Positions 5,893 to 5,964 of a DNA stretch of 5,964 bases are shown here, one piece after another; position 1 is the stretch's first letter; each line of letters begins with the position of its first letter. The notes below the pieces were generated by a model that was given only the letters and a program-made list of their open reading frames with translations, was not told where the DNA came from and made no database searches. The stretch is from Gammaproteobacteria bacterium. GTDB taxonomy: Bacteria; Pseudomonadota; Gammaproteobacteria; Methylococcales; Methylomonadaceae. The translations under genes and the position numbers were made by a program. The stretch lies in the NCBI GenBank assembly GCA_024276805.1, contig JAJRWJ010000428.1, positions 1 through 5,964 of the forward strand, read 5' to 3'.

Positions 5893-5964
5893 ATGAACAA
5901 ACCACTCTTGACCGATACCCGTTTCAGCAATCTTGAACTGTCCGATGCCATTCTGCAGGGCCTC
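5893..5964 (+). CDS. rhlB: DEAD-box RNA helicase RhlB, 5' end only
   Basis: Only 24 codons lie in the window. MNKPLLTDTRFSNLEL aligns without gaps to the E. coli RhlB start (M-S-K-T-H-L-T-E-Q-K-F-S-D-F), up to the Q-motif region of the helicase core; the conserved aromatic (Phe11 here) and the following Leu are visible. RhlB is an ATP-dependent RNA helicase that in E. coli works with RNase E and polynucleotide phosphorylase in the RNA degradosome. The position, divergent from trxA-rho, is the same as in E. coli and is the second argument for the name. No helicase motif is visible in this fragment, so another RhlE-like DEAD-box protein is possible. An in-frame ATG at 5875 (MRYPIN extension) has a better purine-rich stretch, GAAG, four bases upstream. 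I keep 5893 because of the alignment. Confidence 0.8.
   Translation, partial: MNKPLLTDTRFSNLELSDAILQGL

Noticed and set aside
1..5964. Mobile element, CRISPR array, tRNA/rRNA, toxin-antitoxin or defence system
   Set aside because: I looked on both strands and found no terminal repeats, transposase motifs, spaced direct repeats, cloverleaf-like sequences or defence domains. All sizeable real genes are core housekeeping genes.

Overview
This is an ordinary housekeeping segment of a gammaproteobacterial chromosome. Five complete genes and the first 24 codons of a sixth can all be assigned to well-known families. The lineage call rests on Rho, TrxA and MutY sequences very close to the E. coli proteins, with catalytic residues often at identical residue numbers. 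It also rests on two conserved gene neighbourhoods: mutY-yggX, and trxA-rho with a divergent rhlB. The order asmA-mutY-yggX also resembles pseudomonads as I recall them. I cannot name a genus. A methanotroph-like or pseudomonad-like gammaproteobacterium would fit, but that is a guess.

Left half, + strand (1-3600): an AsmA-family envelope protein (49-2235), the adenine DNA glycosylase MutY (2274-3335) and the small Fe(II)/oxidative-damage protein YggX (3328-3600). The 38-base asmA-mutY gap and the 8-base mutY-yggX overlap suggest one transcript. MutY carries a [4Fe-4S] cluster and removes A opposite 8-oxoG. YggX protects Fe-S proteins from oxidation. The last two genes are therefore a coherent oxidative-damage pair.

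Middle and right, - strand (3650-5839): transcription terminator Rho (3650-4906) lies downstream of thioredoxin TrxA (5453-5779), both read leftward. Rho converges on yggX across 49 bases. Between trxA and rho are about 545 bases without a convincing protein gene. They hold tandem hairpins with a short U-run behind trxA (likely terminator), a sigma70-type promoter at 5060-5089 for rho, and a rho leader of about 146 nt with a GC-rich hairpin, a possible 14-codon leader peptide and a weak attenuator-like hairpin.

Right edge (5780-5964): a divergent control region with a near-consensus promoter for trxA, then the start of RhlB, a DEAD-box RNA helicase, on the + strand and cut by the window end.

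I found no mobile element, CRISPR array, tRNA, rRNA, frameshift or sign of recent transfer, and nothing that supports a novel multi-gene system. The least explained part is the trxA-rho gap and the rho leader.
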